64,000 nucleotides of DNA from UBA11606 sp964504305 (GCA_964504305.1 CAZDEB010000003.1:217973-281972); one strand, 5' to 3'. Shown: positions 25,191-33,951, numbered from the stretch's first letter. A program made the numbers and translations. The notes: generated by a model not told the origin, from the letters alone.

Positions 25191-25664
25191 ATGGGTCGAC
25201 CCGTGTCTGGGAAGTGGTTCGAGGAGTTAACAGTCGGGTTGGTGATCGACCATCCGATTCGTCGCACGATTACCGAGTCCGACAACGTTTTGTTCACCAC
25301 GATGACCATGAACCCGGCATGGCTCCATCTCGATGCCGACTACGCCGCCAACGAAACCGAATTCGGACAGCCGCTGGTCAACTCGTTGCTGACGCTCAGC
25401 CTCGTGGTTGGCATCTCGGTGCACGACACCACCCTCGGCACGACCGTCGCCAATCTCGGTTTTGATTCTTCGGTTTTTCCCGCCCCGATGTTTCACGGCG
25501 ACACCTTGCGCGTCGAGACCGAGGTGATTGCTGCTCGCGGCTCGCAATCACGGCCCGGCCAAGGGGTTGTAGCTTTCGAGCATCGGGGATTCAACCAACA
25601 CAACGTGCTTGTGTGTCGAGCGGTGCGTAATGCGTTGATGCTTCGCCGTCCCGTAGCCGACTAG
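25191..25664 (+). CDS. MaoC-like (R)-hydratase / hotdog protein
   Basis: 157 residues, single MaoC hotdog. The catalytic helix region NVLFTTMTMNPAWLHLDADY corresponds to the D...N..H hydratase site (Asp replaced locally by T/M, with Asn-His kept as NPAWLHLD). FHGDTLRVETEV is the family's second motif. It converges on, and overlaps by 4 bases, a CitE-like lyase. MaoC and CitE-like genes are linked in several actinobacterial CoA-ester pathways (branched-chain, itaconate or mesaconyl-CoA), so a related job is plausible. Confidence 0.88.
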   Translation: MGRPVSGKWFEELTVGLVIDHPIRRTITESDNVLFTTMTMNPAWLHLDADYAANETEFGQPLVNSLLTLSLVVGISVHDTTLGTTVANLGFDSSVFPAPMFHGDTLRVETEVIAARGSQSRPGQGVVAFEHRGFNQHNVLVCRAVRNALMLRRPVAD

Positions 25665-26494
25665 TCCGACGCCAGTTCGATAACGCGCCGAGCCTGGGCC
25701 GCTACCGGCTCGTCGACCATCTGGCCCTCGAACGCTATCGAGGCAACTCCCGCCGCTTGAGCTTCGACATACGCGGCTACGAGTCGCTCAGCCCGGTCGA
25801 CTTCGTCTGGGGTGGGTAAGAAGCATCGGTTGGCGATTGCGACCTGGCTGGGATGGATGCAGAGCTTTCCTCGATAGCCGATGGCCTTTGCTTCGACGCA
25901 CTCGCGTTCGAAGCGGGCATCGTCGCGGAAGTCGGCAACTATCTGATCGACGACCACGATCGAGCCAAGACGGGCCGCCAACGCGACTTGGGAACGGGCA
26001 TAGGCGACTTCGTGGTTGGCTTCGGTTCGCACACCGCCCATGTCGGCCATGAAGTCCTCAGCCCCGAAGTAGGCCGCGTCGATGGCCCGGTGGGCGAGCA
26101 GGGCCCGACTGTCGGCCACTCCGAGCGCGGTCTCGATGCCGCCGACGATGAACCCTTCGAACAAGCCGAGATCGTGACTCAGCTGATCTAGGCCCTCTAC
26201 GGTCTCGATCTTGGGTACAACGATGCCCGCGAGGCCGGGGGGCAGCGCGTTGATGTCGTCGCGGTACCAGGGAGTGGTCGGGTCGTTGATTCTGGCCAGT
26301 ACCGGTATGGAGTCTGCGAGCTCACGCATTGCGGCTTGGAGGTTGTTGCGCCCTTGGGCCTTGGCGTTGGGCGGTGTGGCGTCCTCGAGGTCGATCACAA
26401 TTGCGTCGGCCCCTGTGGCCGGCATTTTGGTGATGAGGTCGGGGCGAACCGCGGGGGCAAATAGCAACGAGCGAAGTCGGTGAGGGAGTGTCAC
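25661..26494 (-). CDS. HpcH/HpaI aldolase / CitE-like acyl-CoA lyase
   Basis: 277 residues. TIM-barrel lyase that splits malyl-, citramalyl- or related CoA esters. Metal and CoA motifs: LLFAPAVRPDLITKMPATGA, VIDLEDATPPNAK, VPKIETVEG (Mg-binding Glu), YFGAEDFMADMG (Mg-binding Asp) and GYRGKLCIHPSQVAIAN. No CitD/CitF partners, so it is a stand-alone CoA lyase rather than citrate lyase beta. GTG 26494, 7 bases behind TAACGT. Confidence 0.9.
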   Translation of the reverse strand: MTLPHRLRSLLFAPAVRPDLITKMPATGADAIVIDLEDATPPNAKAQGRNNLQAAMRELADSIPVLARINDPTTPWYRDDINALPPGLAGIVVPKIETVEGLDQLSHDLGLFEGFIVGGIETALGVADSRALLAHRAIDAAYFGAEDFMADMGGVRTEANHEVAYARSQVALAARLGSIVVVDQIVADFRDDARFERECVEAKAIGYRGKLCIHPSQVAIANRCFLPTPDEVDRAERLVAAYVEAQAAGVASIAFEGQMVDEPVAAQARRVIELASD

Positions 26495-26501
26495 AGTCGA
26501 G

Positions 26502-26507
26502 ACGTTA
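26502..26507 (-). promoter_or_regulatory. -10 element before the CitE-like gene
   Basis: Minus-strand TAACGT, 7 bases before GTG 26494. Confidence 0.45.
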
Positions 26508-26571
26508 GGCGCCGTTCGACCAGCACCGCATTATCTGGGAAAGTCGGGTATCTCCGAGACGAAGGTTCGCG

Positions 26572-27039
26572 ATGCCTAATGACACCGAAGGTCGACAACA
26601 GGGCGTGAACCGGGTGGTGATGGCGGTTAGGGATCTTGACGCCGGTCGAGCCTTTTACGAAGAGTTTTTGGGTTGCACGTTTCACCCGGCTGATGATGCT
26701 GAGGCGGCGATGTGGGGCATCCGAATCTTGATGTCGTGGGACGGAGGGGTGGAGTTGGTGGCTCCTATCCCGGGGGCCGATAGCCATATCGAAAAGCATT
26801 TGGCCGAGCACGGCGAGGGTCTGGTTGGAGTTGTTTGGGCGGTTCGTGACGCCGACGCGTCGAAGCAGGCCGCCGCCAGCCATGGGCTCAGTTCGTTTTT
26901 CACGATCGATTACGACCAAGACCAGATCGACCAAAAATTACAGGGACGATTCAGCCGCTATTACGAGCATTTTGTTGCGCCGGGGGACCCGCTCGGCAAC
27001 ATGCAGGTCTTGGTCGGCGAATTCGACGAGAAAGACTGA
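26572..27039 (+). CDS. VOC-superfamily (glyoxalase-like) protein
   Basis: 155 residues with two beta-alpha-beta-beta-beta units: VNRVVMAVRDLDAGRAFYEE, FLGCTFHP and GVVWAVRDADASKQAAASHG. One half-site His/Glu pattern is weak. Possibly an enzyme on a CoA ester or a resistance-type protein; nothing more specific can be said. It has a GAAGG ribosome site 6 bases before ATG 26572 and is not leaderless. Divergent from the CitE-like gene. Confidence 0.8.
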   Translation: MPNDTEGRQQGVNRVVMAVRDLDAGRAFYEEFLGCTFHPADDAEAAMWGIRILMSWDGGVELVAPIPGADSHIEKHLAEHGEGLVGVVWAVRDADASKQAAASHGLSSFFTIDYDQDQIDQKLQGRFSRYYEHFVAPGDPLGNMQVLVGEFDEKD

Positions 27040-27052
27040 GTTCGTTGGAGCC

Positions 27053-28258
27053 TTAGATCGAGATGGGGAACTCCGGCGGAACCGCTTGGTTGACCCCGGG
27101 ATCGACTGGCCCGTTGAAGGTCGGGAAGCGACGGGTGGCGGCCTCGCGGAATCGGGTGGTGCTGTGAACGGGGTCCTTGTCGAACTCGGGGATCACGTGC
27201 TTGCCGAATACCTCGATCATCTCGAGAGTCTGTTCGTGGGTGTAGCCCTCGTCGGGGGTCCCGAATGCCACTTGGTCGCAGCCGACGTCTTGGTAGGCGG
27301 TGACCTGTTCGCATACTTCTTCGGGGTTTCCGCACAACATGTACCCCTCTTTGATCGCGTAGTCGAGCATCTCGTCGTCGAGTTCGAAGTGCGGTTTGGG
27401 GTTGGGCCAGACGATGGCGTCAGGGCTTTGGGGCATCGAGTCGTGGTACAGGTTGACCATGGTGACTCGGTAGCCGCGTAGGTTGCGTTTGGCCATGGCC
27501 CTCGCTTCCTCGCGGTCTTCGAGGCAGATAACCGCGTTGGTCATCATGACGTTGTTGTTTTGGTATTGGCCGATTTGGTCGGTGACGTTCTCGGAGGCTT
27601 CCTTGTAGGCCTCGACTCGGCCTTTGAGGTTGTGGATCGGTTCGAAGTTGAAGGCAATTGCACCGATCCCGTGACCGCCGGCTTTGGCGAATGTGGCCGG
27701 GTTACCGCACGCCACCCAGATCGGTGGGTGGCCGGTGCCGAAGGGTTTGGGCAAGATGTTGTGAGGGGTTGGCACCGAGAAATGCTCGCCGTCGTGGGTG
27801 TAATCTTTTTGTTCCCACATACGCGGGACTTCGTGGGCGACTTCGTCCCACATGGCTTTGGTCTGGGACAGTTCGGTGCCGTCGAAGGTCCGGACCTCGT
27901 GGCTTCCGGCGCCGCGTCCGGTACCGAATTCGAACCGGCCTTCGGTTAGGTGATCCATCATTGCTGCCCGTTCGGCGATGCGAACGGGGTGTTCCTTGGT
28001 GGTCGGAAACGACGTGATGGCACTACCGATGTGGACCCGGTCGGTCTTGGCGGCGACGTATCCCATGAATGGATAGGGCGCCGACATGTGGCTGTATTCG
28101 GTGAGTGCGTGATGCTCGCCAAACCAGGTGTATTTCCAGTTGTGTTTGTCGGCGTGAATCGCGTATTCGGCTTCGTGCATGAGCATTAGATGCTCGGATG
28201 CCGCGTCGTGAGCCGCTGGTCCGGGCAGGTAACCGTTGAAGAAAAGACCGAACTCCAC
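27053..28258 (-). CDS. Luciferase-like monooxygenase (LLM class) under a KstR-like operator
   Basis: 401 residues, bacterial-luciferase alpha-like. Motifs: WFGEHHALTEYSHMSAPY, GSAITSFPTTKEHPVRIAER, MMDHLTEGRFEFGTGRGAGS, GHPPIWVACGNPATFAKAGG and MLCGNPEEVCEQVTAYQDVG. GTG 28258 has an AGGAG ribosome site at 28264-28268. The upstream 14-mer TAGAACGCGTTCTG matches the KstR consensus TNNAACNNGTTNNA at all but the last base, so it could belong to a lipid or sterol regulon. Lies 35 bases downstream of gcvP on the same strand. Confidence 0.87.
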   Translation of the reverse strand: MEFGLFFNGYLPGPAAHDAASEHLMLMHEAEYAIHADKHNWKYTWFGEHHALTEYSHMSAPYPFMGYVAAKTDRVHIGSAITSFPTTKEHPVRIAERAAMMDHLTEGRFEFGTGRGAGSHEVRTFDGTELSQTKAMWDEVAHEVPRMWEQKDYTHDGEHFSVPTPHNILPKPFGTGHPPIWVACGNPATFAKAGGHGIGAIAFNFEPIHNLKGRVEAYKEASENVTDQIGQYQNNNVMMTNAVICLEDREEARAMAKRNLRGYRVTMVNLYHDSMPQSPDAIVWPNPKPHFELDDEMLDYAIKEGYMLCGNPEEVCEQVTAYQDVGCDQVAFGTPDEGYTHEQTLEMIEVFGKHVIPEFDKDPVHSTTRFREAATRRFPTFNGPVDPGVNQAVPPEFPISI

Positions 28259-28273
28259 AAAAACTCCTAAAAC

Positions 28274-28287
28274 TAGAACGCGTTCTG
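28274..28287. promoter_or_regulatory. KstR-like palindromic operator
   Basis: TAGAACGCGTTCTG; the central 12 bases AGAACGCGTTCT are a perfect palindrome. The match to the mycobacterial KstR 14-mer (TNNAACNNGTTNNA) fails only at the final base. It sits 16 bases upstream of the LLM start codon on the minus strand, over a possible -10 (TAGTTT). Confidence 0.45.
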
Positions 28288-28293
28288 GATAAG

Positions 28294-31215
28294 TTAGACC
28301 ACTGCTGCGGGCGAATCAAGCGCCGCCGTCGAGTCGGGCCGATGGGCCAAGGTGTCGAGCGGGGGACAGCTACAAATGAGGTGGCGATCGCCGGCGGCGC
28401 CATCGATTCGGCTCACCGGCGGCCAGTATTTGTTGGCCCGGTCGAACGCGCTCGGGTGGGCGGCGATTTGGCGGCCGTAGGCATGGTTCCAGTCGTCGGC
28501 GATGACGTCGTCAGCCGGATGGGGTGCGTTCACCAACGGGTTGTCGTCAGCGGGCCATTCGCCCGAATGCACCCGCTGAGCCTCGTCGTGGATAGCGATC
28601 ATGGCATCGCAGAATCGATCGATCTCGGCCAAGGATTCGCTTTCGGTGGGCTCGACCATGAGAGTGCCGGCCACCGGGAAAGACATGGTGGGGGCGTGGA
28701 ATCCGTAATCGATCAGCCGCTTGGCGATGTCGTCGACGGTGATGCCAGTGGCGTCTTTGAGAACCCGCGTGTCGAGGATGCACTCGTGGGCGACGAACCC
28801 GTCTGCGCCCTTGTAGAGCACCGGGAAGTACGGATCGAGGCGGGCGGCAATGTAGTTGGCGTTGAGAATCGCCGTTTCGGTTGCTCGGCGTAGCCCGTCT
28901 GCGCCCATCATCCGCAGATACATCCACGGAATCGCCAAGATTCCCGCCGATCCCCACGGGGCCGCGGCAACCGGCCCGGCTCCCGTCGGCGGTCCGGCGA
29001 CCGGGTTCAGAGGATGGTTCGGAAGAAACGGCGCGAGGTGGGCGCCCACTCCGATGGGTCCAACTCCTGGGCCGCCGCCGCCATGGGGGATGCAGAATGT
29101 CTTATGAAGGTTGAGGTGGCTCACATCGGCGCCGAACTTGCCGGGTCGAGCCAAGCCCACCATGGCGTTGAGGTTCGCCCCATCGAGGTATACCTGCGCG
29201 CCGGCGTCGTGAACCATTTCGCAGATCCGACGAATCTCGACTTCGAAGACCCCGTGCGTCGATGGGTAGGTGATCATAAATACTGCGAGTTGATCGCGGT
29301 GCTCGCTCACCATCTTGTCGAGGTGAGCAACATCGACGTTTCCGAAAGCGTCGCACTCGACGACCACAACCTTCATTCCCGCCATTACTGCGCTGGCCGC
29401 GTTGGTGCCATGAGCAGAACTCGGGATCAGACAAATGTTGCGATCGTCGCCCCGACTGCGGTGGTAGGCCCTAACCGCCAAGAGGCCGGCCAATTCGCCC
29501 TGCGCGCCGCTGTTGGGTTGCAGCGAGACCGCGTCGTACCCGGTGATCTCGACGAGCCAATGTTCGAGTTGATCGATCATTCGTTGGTAGCCCACCGTCT
29601 GATCGACAGGGGCGAACGGGTGAATCCCGGCGAACTCGGGCCAACTCACGGGCTCCATTTCGGTGGCCGCGTTCAGTTTCATCGTGCATGACCCGAGGGG
29701 GATCATGGAGCGGTCGAGGCCAATGTCTCGGTTGACGAGCATGCGCATGTAGCGAACCAGTTCGGTTTCGTTGTGGTAGGCCTCAAAAATCGGGTGAGAC
29801 AGGACCGGACTTTGGCGCTTGAGTCGTTCGGGGCACGGGTGGTCGGCCACCGCCAGCATCTCGTCGACGTCGGCTTCGACCCCAAACGCACGCCAAAGGC
29901 CTTCGATCGTGGCTCGATGGGTGACCTGATCGAAAGAGGCCGCGACAGTGTCGGGATCAACACGGCGGAGGTTCAGGCCTTCGGTGAGGGCGATGGCCAT
30001 CACCTTGTCGGCGCGACCCGGCACCCGGGCACAGATCGTGTCGAAGAACTTGTCGTGAACGATTTCGATGCCGCCTCGACGCAAACCCTCGGCTGCCGAC
30101 GCGGCGAGGCGGGTGACACGATCGCCGATCTCCTCGAGACCCTTGGGCCCGTGGTAGATCGCGAAGAACGAAGCCATTACCGCGAGCAGTACCTGAGACG
30201 TGCAGATGTTCGATGTGGCCTTTTCGCGCCGTATGTGTTGTTCGCGGGTTTGCAGAGCGAGTCGCAGCGCGGCGCGCCCCTCGGTGTCGACCGAAACACC
30301 GACGACTCGACCGGGAAGTGAGCGCTGGAACTTTTCGCGTGTTGCGAAGTAAGCGGCGTGGGGACCGCCGAACCCCATCGGAACACCGAACCGTTGCGTT
30401 GACCCGACCACCACATCGGCTCCGAGGTCGCCGGGCGCGGCGAGAACGGTTAGCGCCAACGGGTCGGCGGCGGCCGCCACCAGCACGTTGGCTTCGTGCG
30501 CTCGTTCGATGATCGCCGCGAGATCGGGGAGCTCTCCGGTGGTGCCGGGGTATTGCACAACGACTCCGAACACCCCGTCGAGGTCGACGTCGGCGGGATT
30601 GGCGACCACAGTCTTTAGCCCTATGGGTTCTGCTCGGGTTTGGATCACCGCGACGGTTTGCGGGTGACAGGCCTCGTCGATCACAAAGACGTCGCCAGAC
30701 TTTTTCTTGTTGACACGATGCAGCATGGTCATGGCTTCGGCTGCCGCGGTTGGTTCGTCGAGGAGCGACGCGTTGGCAACCTCCATGCCGGTGAGCTCGA
30801 TGATCATTGTCTGAAAGTTGAGAAGCGCTTCGAGTCGGCCCTGGGAGATCTCGGGCTGATAGGGCGTGTAGGCGGTGTACCACCCTGGGTTCTCGAGAAT
30901 GTTTCGACGAATTACGGGAGGAGTAACGGTCTCGTGATATCCCATGCCGATGAGCGAGGTTTGTTGGCGGTTGGCGCTGGCGACGCCGCGCAGCTCTTGT
31001 TGGGCTCCTAGTTGGCCGAGCGGCGATGGCAGATCGAGGTTTCCCGACAGCCGTATATCGCTGGGAACGGTTCGGTCAATCAGGTCCTCGATCGACGTGG
31101 CGCCAACAACACCGAGCATCGTTGTTTGGTCGGCGGCGGTTGGCCCAATATGGCGGCTCTCGAATGGGTCGCGGCCGGCTTGATCGGCGAGTGAAGGGCG
31201 GGGCGGGGTGGTCAT
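28294..31215 (-). CDS. gcvP: Glycine dehydrogenase (decarboxylating), single-chain P protein
   Basis: PLP enzyme of the glycine cleavage system that decarboxylates glycine and loads the H protein. About 973 residues, the usual length of the fused alpha-beta form. N-terminal FESRHIGPTAADQTTMLGVV, MGYHETVTPPVIRRNILENP, GSCTMKLNAATEM and the PLP-lysine HKTFCIPHGGGGPGVGPIGV are intact. ATG 31215 with GGAGAA 5-6 bases upstream is the true start; the frame is open to 31398 but that extension lies inside the riboswitch. Expression should rise with glycine through the two-aptamer riboswitch. Confidence 0.96.
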   Translation of the reverse strand: MTTPPRPSLADQAGRDPFESRHIGPTAADQTTMLGVVGATSIEDLIDRTVPSDIRLSGNLDLPSPLGQLGAQQELRGVASANRQQTSLIGMGYHETVTPPVIRRNILENPGWYTAYTPYQPEISQGRLEALLNFQTMIIELTGMEVANASLLDEPTAAAEAMTMLHRVNKKKSGDVFVIDEACHPQTVAVIQTRAEPIGLKTVVANPADVDLDGVFGVVVQYPGTTGELPDLAAIIERAHEANVLVAAAADPLALTVLAAPGDLGADVVVGSTQRFGVPMGFGGPHAAYFATREKFQRSLPGRVVGVSVDTEGRAALRLALQTREQHIRREKATSNICTSQVLLAVMASFFAIYHGPKGLEEIGDRVTRLAASAAEGLRRGGIEIVHDKFFDTICARVPGRADKVMAIALTEGLNLRRVDPDTVAASFDQVTHRATIEGLWRAFGVEADVDEMLAVADHPCPERLKRQSPVLSHPIFEAYHNETELVRYMRMLVNRDIGLDRSMIPLGSCTMKLNAATEMEPVSWPEFAGIHPFAPVDQTVGYQRMIDQLEHWLVEITGYDAVSLQPNSGAQGELAGLLAVRAYHRSRGDDRNICLIPSSAHGTNAASAVMAGMKVVVVECDAFGNVDVAHLDKMVSEHRDQLAVFMITYPSTHGVFEVEIRRICEMVHDAGAQVYLDGANLNAMVGLARPGKFGADVSHLNLHKTFCIPHGGGGPGVGPIGVGAHLAPFLPNHPLNPVAGPPTGAGPVAAAPWGSAGILAIPWMYLRMMGADGLRRATETAILNANYIAARLDPYFPVLYKGADGFVAHECILDTRVLKDATGITVDDIAKRLIDYGFHAPTMSFPVAGTLMVEPTESESLAEIDRFCDAMIAIHDEAQRVHSGEWPADDNPLVNAPHPADDVIADDWNHAYGRQIAAHPSAFDRANKYWPPVSRIDGAAGDRHLICSCPPLDTLAHRPDSTAALDSPAAVV

Positions 31216-31261
31216 GGCGTTCTCCAGATGAGCTATCGGGATATTGAACCCGCTCGGTCCG

Positions 31262-31425
31262 GATGCCTGAGAGCTTCTCCGACGTGGTCGGATTTCCCCT
31301 TCGGCGGACACACAAAGTGTCGCTCTCCCGAGGCGTCCACGCAGCGGCGGTCGGGGTGCCTGAGAGGGTTCCGGGTGGTTGCTCCTTCGGCGCCTCACTC
31401 AAGGCGAGGACTCTCCCGTCGTTGC
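31262..31425 (-). promoter_or_regulatory. Tandem glycine riboswitch
   Basis: Two aptamers on the minus strand. Aptamer 1 (~31422-31354) has GGGAGAGTCC, GCGCCGAAGGAGCAA and CCCTCTCAGGCA. Aptamer 2 (~31333-31262) has GGGAGAGCGAC, CGCCGAAGGGGAAA and AGCTCTCAGGCAT. These are the P1/P3 boxes of the gcvT-type glycine riboswitch. The linker is about 20 bases. It ends ~47 bases before the gcvP start, enough for an expression platform around the GGAG ribosome site; such switches are usually ON with glycine. Confidence 0.93.
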
Positions 31426-31483
31426 AGACGACGCAGCGCAGACGCTAGCAGTCCTGAACGATTCGATACGAACGGAGATCGAG

Positions 31484-32314
31484 CTAGGTGAACTCGGCCA
31501 ACAACGCGATCATGCCGATGGTGTTGATTGCGGCGTGGGCGACGATTCCGGCCCATATTCGGCCGGTGAGTTTGCGGCCCCAACCAATTCCGAGCCCAAG
31601 GGCAAAAAGAATGAGTATTCGGCCGGGTTCAAGATGGGCGGCGGCGAAAACGGCCGAGGTGACCACCAGTACCCAGTTTTCGCTCATGCCTCGCTTCAGC
31701 AACGCGCTCCACCAGAGCCCGCGGTAGACCAGTTCTTCGATAACCGGCACCGCGGTGCTTGCCAGTACCGCCAGCGTGATCAGCCAAACATCGATTCCGC
31801 CGCCGGCTTCGGCGTCTTCGGCGAGCGAAGCGACAGATGCGGTCGGCTCGGCTGCTCCGAGTGCGGCCATGATCACTGCGGCGACGCTGGCGCCGACCAG
31901 CGCCACGATGAACAGTGCGCCGGCAATGGCGAGGTCGATGCTTCGAAAGCCGAAACCGAAGTCGGGGTCGAGCCCGCTTCCTCTTGCTCGTCCCACCCAC
32001 ATCACGTGGGCGAGTTGCAGCGTGGGTGCGGTTATCACGATCAACGGGAGCCAAGGTCCGCCCAGGTCGGCGTCTCGCCCTTGCACACCGAACGCCACCA
32101 GCACCGCGAGAATCGAGCCGAGGAGAAATATGGCGTAGCTACTGAACGCGTCGCCGAGTCCCCAGCGACTGGAGGGTAGGAAAGGGGCGTGAGGCGGGCG
32201 GCTGTGGTCTTTCCAGGTCGCCCCGGTTCCGCTGCCGCGGTTGGGTGGTGGCGGTGGAAGGGAAGGGGGCGGCGGCGGAGGGGGAGTCGGCGGTGGTGGC
32301 GGTGGGATGCTCAC
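31484..32314 (-). CDS. CPBP-family intramembrane protease with poly-proline N-terminus
   Basis: 276 residues. The first ~30 are almost pure proline runs (SIPPPPPPTPPPPPPPSL). Then several membrane helices and the CPBP/Rce1 motifs: EELVYRGLWW, FAAAHLEP and HAAINTIG. GTG 32314 overlaps the stop of the upstream unknown gene (GTGA), so the two are coupled. Possible role in processing a membrane or exported protein; the poly-proline stretch may need EF-P for translation. Confidence 0.87.
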   Translation of the reverse strand: MSIPPPPPPTPPPPPPPSLPPPPPNRGSGTGATWKDHSRPPHAPFLPSSRWGLGDAFSSYAIFLLGSILAVLVAFGVQGRDADLGGPWLPLIVITAPTLQLAHVMWVGRARGSGLDPDFGFGFRSIDLAIAGALFIVALVGASVAAVIMAALGAAEPTASVASLAEDAEAGGGIDVWLITLAVLASTAVPVIEELVYRGLWWSALLKRGMSENWVLVVTSAVFAAAHLEPGRILILFALGLGIGWGRKLTGRIWAGIVAHAAINTIGMIALLAEFT

Positions 32315-33441
32315 GGGTGAAGGTCGCCGCGGTCGTGAAGCTCCAACTTGGGGAACGGACCAAAGAATCCATGCTCGTAGAGGCCGTACCCAAGTTGGTT
32401 GTCGTAGCGGAACTCGCCGACCGAATCGACGACGCCGTATTGAGCCAAGTTCTGAATCTCGTCGACGTTCCAAATTCGCGACTGAACCACCAGATCATCT
32501 CCTTGCCACATGCCGTGACGCCAGTCGTCTTCCATTCCGTATCCGGTACCGAGCGAAATGAAGTTGGTGATCAGGGGGGCGGCTTCGAGCTTTATCCCGC
32601 CTCCCGGAGCCTGCGGAAATCTGATGGTCGAATGATCGAGGAGTCGGGTGTTGGAGATCATGTCGTGTTCCCACTCGGGCCGGCCGAGCCAGTCCACCGG
32701 GCGTTCGGGGTCGGCCCAGATACGTACGGCTTCTTCGAGCGGGCGGACGCCGTCAGGTTGTTCGTGCAGCATGTAAATGATCGAGTGGTCGCCAAAGTCG
32801 ATCGGCATGTAGTTCCACATGCCTGGCATGGTGCTGATTGATTGTCGGATGCCGTCGGGTTGTTTTTCGCCGATGGGGCGCACTCCCCACGACCGGTCTC
32901 GTGTTCCGCCGCAGCGGTCCGGCGTAACTTCGAATTGTTCGTCGCCGATTTGCAGAGTTCCTTCCCACCGTCCGAGTTGCGCTAATCTTTGCGTGTCGAA
33001 TACGACGGTGCCTTTGGTGCGGAGGTATTGGCGGGGTTCTTCGAACGCGGGAATCGAGCCGACCCACGTGATGTCCATCTCTAGTTGTGATTCGTTTGGT
33101 TCTACGACGACGCGCCCTTTGCGAAGCGGCTCTATGACCTCGATTCGCATCGGGCCGACGCTGATGTCCATGCGGTCGTCGAGGGGCCGGGACGCTCGCA
33201 TGATCCGCTGGGTGCCGGCGCGGGTGACTGCTAGAAATGCGTCGGTAGTGCCGAGGTTGGGGTACTGGCCGAGTCCAAATATGGCGAAGTAGTCCGCTGA
33301 CGAAGAGTGAAGGTTGAAGTAGTAGCGATCATAAAAGTTGCGGTCCGATGTCGCAGGATGGCGGACAAACTCGGCGGTTTGATGAACGGGGAAGTCGTCC
33401 CACGAAGAGATGCTGCGCTCGGTTGGGCGTTCGAAACTCAT
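32311..33441 (-). CDS. Unknown ~376-residue protein, possibly lipocalin/AttH-like
   Basis: No firm family. The N-terminus is MSFERPTERSISSWDDFPVH. The protein is rich in Trp, Arg and Gly beta-strand patterns with repeated strands such as IEVIEPLRKGRVVVEPNESQ and GDEQFEVTPDRCGGTRDRSW, suggestive of CrtC/AttH-like lipocalin-fold acyl-binding proteins. That is only an impression. Start ATG 33441 is ~9 bases from TACGGT, a nearly leaderless layout; the open frame to 33705 is antisense to the DUF35 gene. It is divergent from the DUF35-thiolase operon across a palindrome at 33465-33481 and coupled to CPBP downstream. Confidence 0.78.
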   Translation of the reverse strand: MSFERPTERSISSWDDFPVHQTAEFVRHPATSDRNFYDRYYFNLHSSSADYFAIFGLGQYPNLGTTDAFLAVTRAGTQRIMRASRPLDDRMDISVGPMRIEVIEPLRKGRVVVEPNESQLEMDITWVGSIPAFEEPRQYLRTKGTVVFDTQRLAQLGRWEGTLQIGDEQFEVTPDRCGGTRDRSWGVRPIGEKQPDGIRQSISTMPGMWNYMPIDFGDHSIIYMLHEQPDGVRPLEEAVRIWADPERPVDWLGRPEWEHDMISNTRLLDHSTIRFPQAPGGGIKLEAAPLITNFISLGTGYGMEDDWRHGMWQGDDLVVQSRIWNVDEIQNLAQYGVVDSVGEFRYDNQLGYGLYEHGFFGPFPKLELHDRGDLHP

Positions 33442-33464
33442 AGTGAGTGGACCGTACCCGTTAG

Positions 33465-33481
33465 TCTGACGCGGCGTCAGA
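33465..33481. promoter_or_regulatory. 17-bp perfect inverted repeat, candidate operator
   Basis: TCTGACGC-G-GCGTCAGA: 8-base arms around one base. It lies between the divergent starts at 33441 and 33499 and just outside the minus-strand -10 (TACGGT, 33456-33451), so one dimeric repressor could control both units. Regulator not identified. Confidence 0.55.
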
Positions 33482-33498
33482 TTTCGAGAGGCTTGGCC

Positions 33499-33951
33499 AT
33501 GACCAAAACCAAAATAGCGGCCGTTGATGGGCTCTTCGCCGAGACCGATGGGGTCGCTCACCTTGTGGGGGCAAAGGTTCCCGGTCGAGAGTCGTACTTT
33601 TTTCCTGCTCACTTGGCCGGCGGCGATCCGGCCGCGGCGGGGGCCGACCTCGAACCGGTTGCGTTGTCGAGTACCGGGACGGTTTGGTCCTACACCACCA
33701 GCCACTACGCCCCGCCGCCTCCGTTTGTGGCCAACACCGATCCGTACGAACCGATCACGATCGCGGCTGTTCGCCTCGAGAAGGAGAAGATGGTGGTTTT
33801 GGGTCAGTGTGTGCAGGGGGTAACGCCTGATGACCTAAGCGTGGGTATGGAGGTCGAGTTGGTGATCGACACTCTTTACGAAGACGATGAGCACGAGTAC
33901 ACCGTCTGGAAGTGGCGGCCCGTTGCGGACGGAGGTGGAAGCAATGTCTGA
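33499..33951 (+). CDS. DUF35 OB-fold protein (thiolase partner) without zinc cysteines
   Basis: 150 residues. The C-terminal OB fold is recognisable: SSTGTVWSYTTSHYAPPPPF, PITIAAVRLEKEKMVVLGQC and VGMEVELVIDTLYEDDE. The N-terminal segment that is normally a CxxC...CxxC rubredoxin-like ribbon has no cysteines (KVPGRESYFFPAHLAGG). DUF35 proteins bind SCP2-type thiolases and can form acyl-CoA aldolase or thiolase complexes. GAGAGG ribosome site. Its stop overlaps the first ATG of the thiolase repeat. Confidence 0.85.
   Translation: MTKTKIAAVDGLFAETDGVAHLVGAKVPGRESYFFPAHLAGGDPAAAGADLEPVALSSTGTVWSYTTSHYAPPPPFVANTDPYEPITIAAVRLEKEKMVVLGQCVQGVTPDDLSVGMEVELVIDTLYEDDEHEYTVWKWRPVADGGGSNV

Noticed and set aside
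25191..25664. Naming MaoC/CitE as a citramalyl- or mesaconyl-CoA pathway
   Set aside because: The two genes are convergent rather than co-directional and no other pathway genes are near; the specific pathway is not supported.
31216..31398. N-terminal extension of gcvP to 31398
   Set aside because: It reads through the glycine riboswitch and gives non-family sequence; ATG 31215 has a GGAG site and the conserved N-terminus.
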